NCBI GenBank assembly: GCA_018652265.1
Contig: JABICL010000047.1
Span: forward strand, 1 to 59,225
Source: Candidatus Peribacteria bacterium
GTDB taxonomy: Bacteria > Patescibacteriota > Gracilibacteria > Peribacterales > Peribacteraceae
Direction of reading: 5' to 3'
Length of the DNA stretch: 59,225 bases
In this document: positions 59,139 through 59,225 of the stretch, in pieces
Layout of the letters: every line of letters begins with the position of its first letter
Position numbering within the stretch: position 1 is the stretch's first letter
Position numbers and translations under genes: made by a program
The notes under the pieces: generated by a model
Seen by the model: the letters and a program-made list of their open reading frames with translations, nothing else
Database searches by the model: none
Told to the model about the DNA's origin: nothing

Positions 59139-59223
59139 TCCTACGCGCAGCGTAGGATGTCATCCGTAGACTTTTGAGGGTGCCTAAAAAAATAAACACA
59201 AAGTCGCTGCGACTACGGATGGC
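59139..59223. repeat. Palindromic repeat directly after tRNA-Ile, family J
   Basis: TCCTACGC-GCA-GCGTAGGA hairpin starting at the tRNA 3' end, then CATCCGTAG (59160s) paired with CTACGGATG near 59217, enclosing an AT-rich loop. It continues to the window end, so it may be incomplete. Confidence 0.7.
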
Positions 59224-59225
59224 AA

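Noticed and set aside
1-59225. Alternative genetic code with TGA as glycine (Gracilibacteria type)
   Set aside because: Several well-bounded genes end at TGA (29511, 31672, 36448, 44555, 55971), and no conserved frame reads through TGA.

Overview
The window looks like chromosomal DNA of a streamlined, AT-rich bacterium of the Candidate Phyla Radiation (Patescibacteria). The assignment is an inference. It rests on dense short-spaced housekeeping genes, TrbC/VirB2-like and TrbL/VirB6-like membrane proteins of the kind common in CPR, many small unplaceable proteins, and palindromic repeats of a style seen in CPR genomes. TGA is a normal stop (the genes ending at 29511, 31672, 36448, 44555 and 55971), so this is not a code-25 lineage that reads TGA as glycine. 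Peregrinibacteria-like is possible but not shown.

Layout. 1-6.5 kb: tRNA-Val, a small membrane protein, clpP/miaA (divergent), nadK, a GT4 glycosyltransferase, membrane proteins and an ITPase. 6.6-13.6 kb: a UvrD helicase-nuclease fusion, an intergenic ncRNA candidate with a tRNA-like part, rpoD with an unusual C-terminal zinc ribbon, and dnaG. 13.7-24.4 kb: an acyl-carrier-protein pair, leuS/der (divergent), a LOG-like gene between two MITE-like palindromes, a TrbC-like protein, khpA-rpsP, a DciA-like protein, and GT4/murJ (divergent with overlapping start codons). 24.4-34.1 kb: acylphosphatase, PEP synthase, glutamate dehydrogenase, thioredoxin reductase, an EamA transporter and argS. 34.2-44.6 kb: an SH3/deacetylase-like lipoprotein, comF, rseP-dnaA, corA, a C39-like peptidase, eno, a FecR-like surface protein and a pseudouridine synthase. 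44.7-59.2 kb: infB, a TrbL/VirB6-like pair, a wHTH protein, rplS, a pyruvyltransferase, lepA, tRNA-Gly, yidD, murE-like, rnhB, secE-nusG and tRNA-Ile(UAU).

Two global patterns stand out. First, most genes have a -10 hexamer (TATAAT-like) only 6-12 nt before the start codon and no visible Shine-Dalgarno, which predicts widespread leaderless mRNAs. Several divergent pairs share overlapping -10 elements. Second, at least nine families of palindromic repeats fill the intergenic gaps, often directly after stop codons. They also sit in frame inside leuS, trxB, a murE-like gene, uvrD, a glycosyltransferase and a peptidase. In the best family (about 80-89 bp) the arms are conserved while each copy carries a different but self-complementary tip hairpin.

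No transposase, CRISPR array, rRNA or recognisable replication origin was seen.
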